From Zygnema cylindricum (lineage: Eukaryota > Streptophyta > Zygnematophyceae > Zygnematales > Zygnemataceae): DNA of 33,998 nucleotides. Location: positions 1 to 33,998 of the forward strand of contig JBBHKE010003553.1 in assembly GCA_037447655.1 (NCBI GenBank), in the 5' to 3' direction. Position 1 is the first letter of the stretch. Every line of letters begins with the position of its first letter. Positions 33,195-33,998 of the stretch are shown piece after piece. The position numbers and the translations under genes were made by a program. Below the pieces are notes generated by a model. It worked only from the letters and a program-made list of their open reading frames with translations, did no database searches and had not been told where the DNA came from.

Positions 33195-33998
33195 ACTTTA
33201 TTTCAAAAAGTGCGATGGAAAAATCCATCAAAGTACAAAGGGGTTCAAAAGGAGGAAATAGACGCTTGATGCTAAAGAATAGTCAAAAGAAACAAAGGTA
33301 AAGAAAACATGTGAAGACACCAAATCTAACTAAAAAAAACTGCCAAAACTAAGCAAATATACTAAAGATGACACTAAACAAAGGAAAAAACAACACAACC
33401 CTTACAAACTAAACTCCACACCACCGAAGATCGTAGATGTGGATTGGATCTCTTGGTGGACGATCAAGGAGGCCACGCCGGTCATCCGCCACCGTACTCA
33501 GCTGTAGAATGGCCGCGGCTTGCGCTCGTTGAAGAGCCACTGATACTCGTTGACGGTAAAACGTGACGAGAAGGCTGGGGGAAGGCTTCCTGGACCTCCG
33601 GTCTCAAATATTTTTTTCGCACAGTCGCGAAGGAAATCATCAAAGGACTTGTCCAAAGTACCAAAAATTTATGCAACAAATGGCACAAATTGTTCCGTCG
33701 GGTCTTGGTGAGCATAATCTCTTTCCTTAGAAGTTGTTGCGTCCCGAGCCGCCATACTTGTATGTACAGCCGTGCGAGAAGAAATGTGGGTCCTTGTTGG
33801 ATCCGTGAGGACCACATCACCCAGAGTCCTCCCAGCCCAATGAAGGAAAACCAAGTCAACCCGAGGACTTCTAAGGTCGTTAGACTGGGAGCGAGGAGGT
33901 AGTATATGAGAAACTTCGCGCCTCACGGTGTAGCCTGCATCGGTACCAATCGAAGCAATTGAGTCGCGAACCAAATCATGCGCAACAATACGTTCACC
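33195..33998 (-). pseudogene. LINE copy 3, endonuclease-like C-terminus, runs off the window
   Basis: On the minus strand it encodes DSIASIGTDAGYTVRREVSH, RSPRVDLVFLH, LGDVVLTDPTRTHISSR and KERDYAHQDPTEQFVPF. A stop and frame change then occur before RQRVSVALQRAQAAAI in another frame. The 3' UTR matches copy 2 closely and ends at the AATAAAG motif. The 5' part lies beyond 33998, so it may be longer. Best copy for defining the RRE...RVDLV...DVV-TDPT module. Confidence 0.85.

Overview
The window reads as nuclear DNA of a green plant (streptophyte), probably from a large, repeat-rich genome. Three genes with plant-type relatives are split by GT-AG introns, and the rest is dominated by decayed transposons. 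The LINE family seems to end in a Zn-knuckle plus RHD/restriction-like endonuclease module, which is not typical of flowering-plant L1 or RTE elements. I therefore lean towards a non-seed plant or charophyte alga, but cannot name the species.

Left half (1-17 kb), genic: three genes lie on the minus strand, all assembled by hand from short exons. (i) 2909-5271: a four-exon, 157-aa, probably plastid-targeted membrane protein with a CxxC...CxxC zinc finger and the C-terminus GGFLPWQSWKRFFTG. (ii) 7429-9323: a four-exon WrbA/FQR1-type NAD(P)H:quinone oxidoreductase. (iii) 12358-16839: an eight-exon MED26-like Mediator subunit (TFIIS N-terminal/LW domain). They have no evident shared pathway. FQR1 needs one single-base correction and MED26 two or three to read through, which points to residual assembly indels or to decay.

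Right half (17.2-34 kb), transposon-dominated: (a) TA-flanked elements sharing the terminus CACCGCGAATCGTTATTAG, as about 200-bp MITEs (two in the genic half) and about 530-bp elements (three copies); (b) PIF/Harbinger-like elements with 3-bp TTA/TAA duplications at 20.4, 23.6 and 30.8 kb, plus a decayed relative at 25.5 kb; (c) hAT-like elements rich in TATCGATA palindromes, one with a perfect 8-bp duplication; (d) three 5'-truncated copies of one LINE family. A GTACGG/CCGTAC hexamer is strongly over-represented in this half.

I found no rRNA, tRNA, CRISPR array or intact transposase. All coordinates and splice sites are inferred by reading; family names come from recognition, not a database search.
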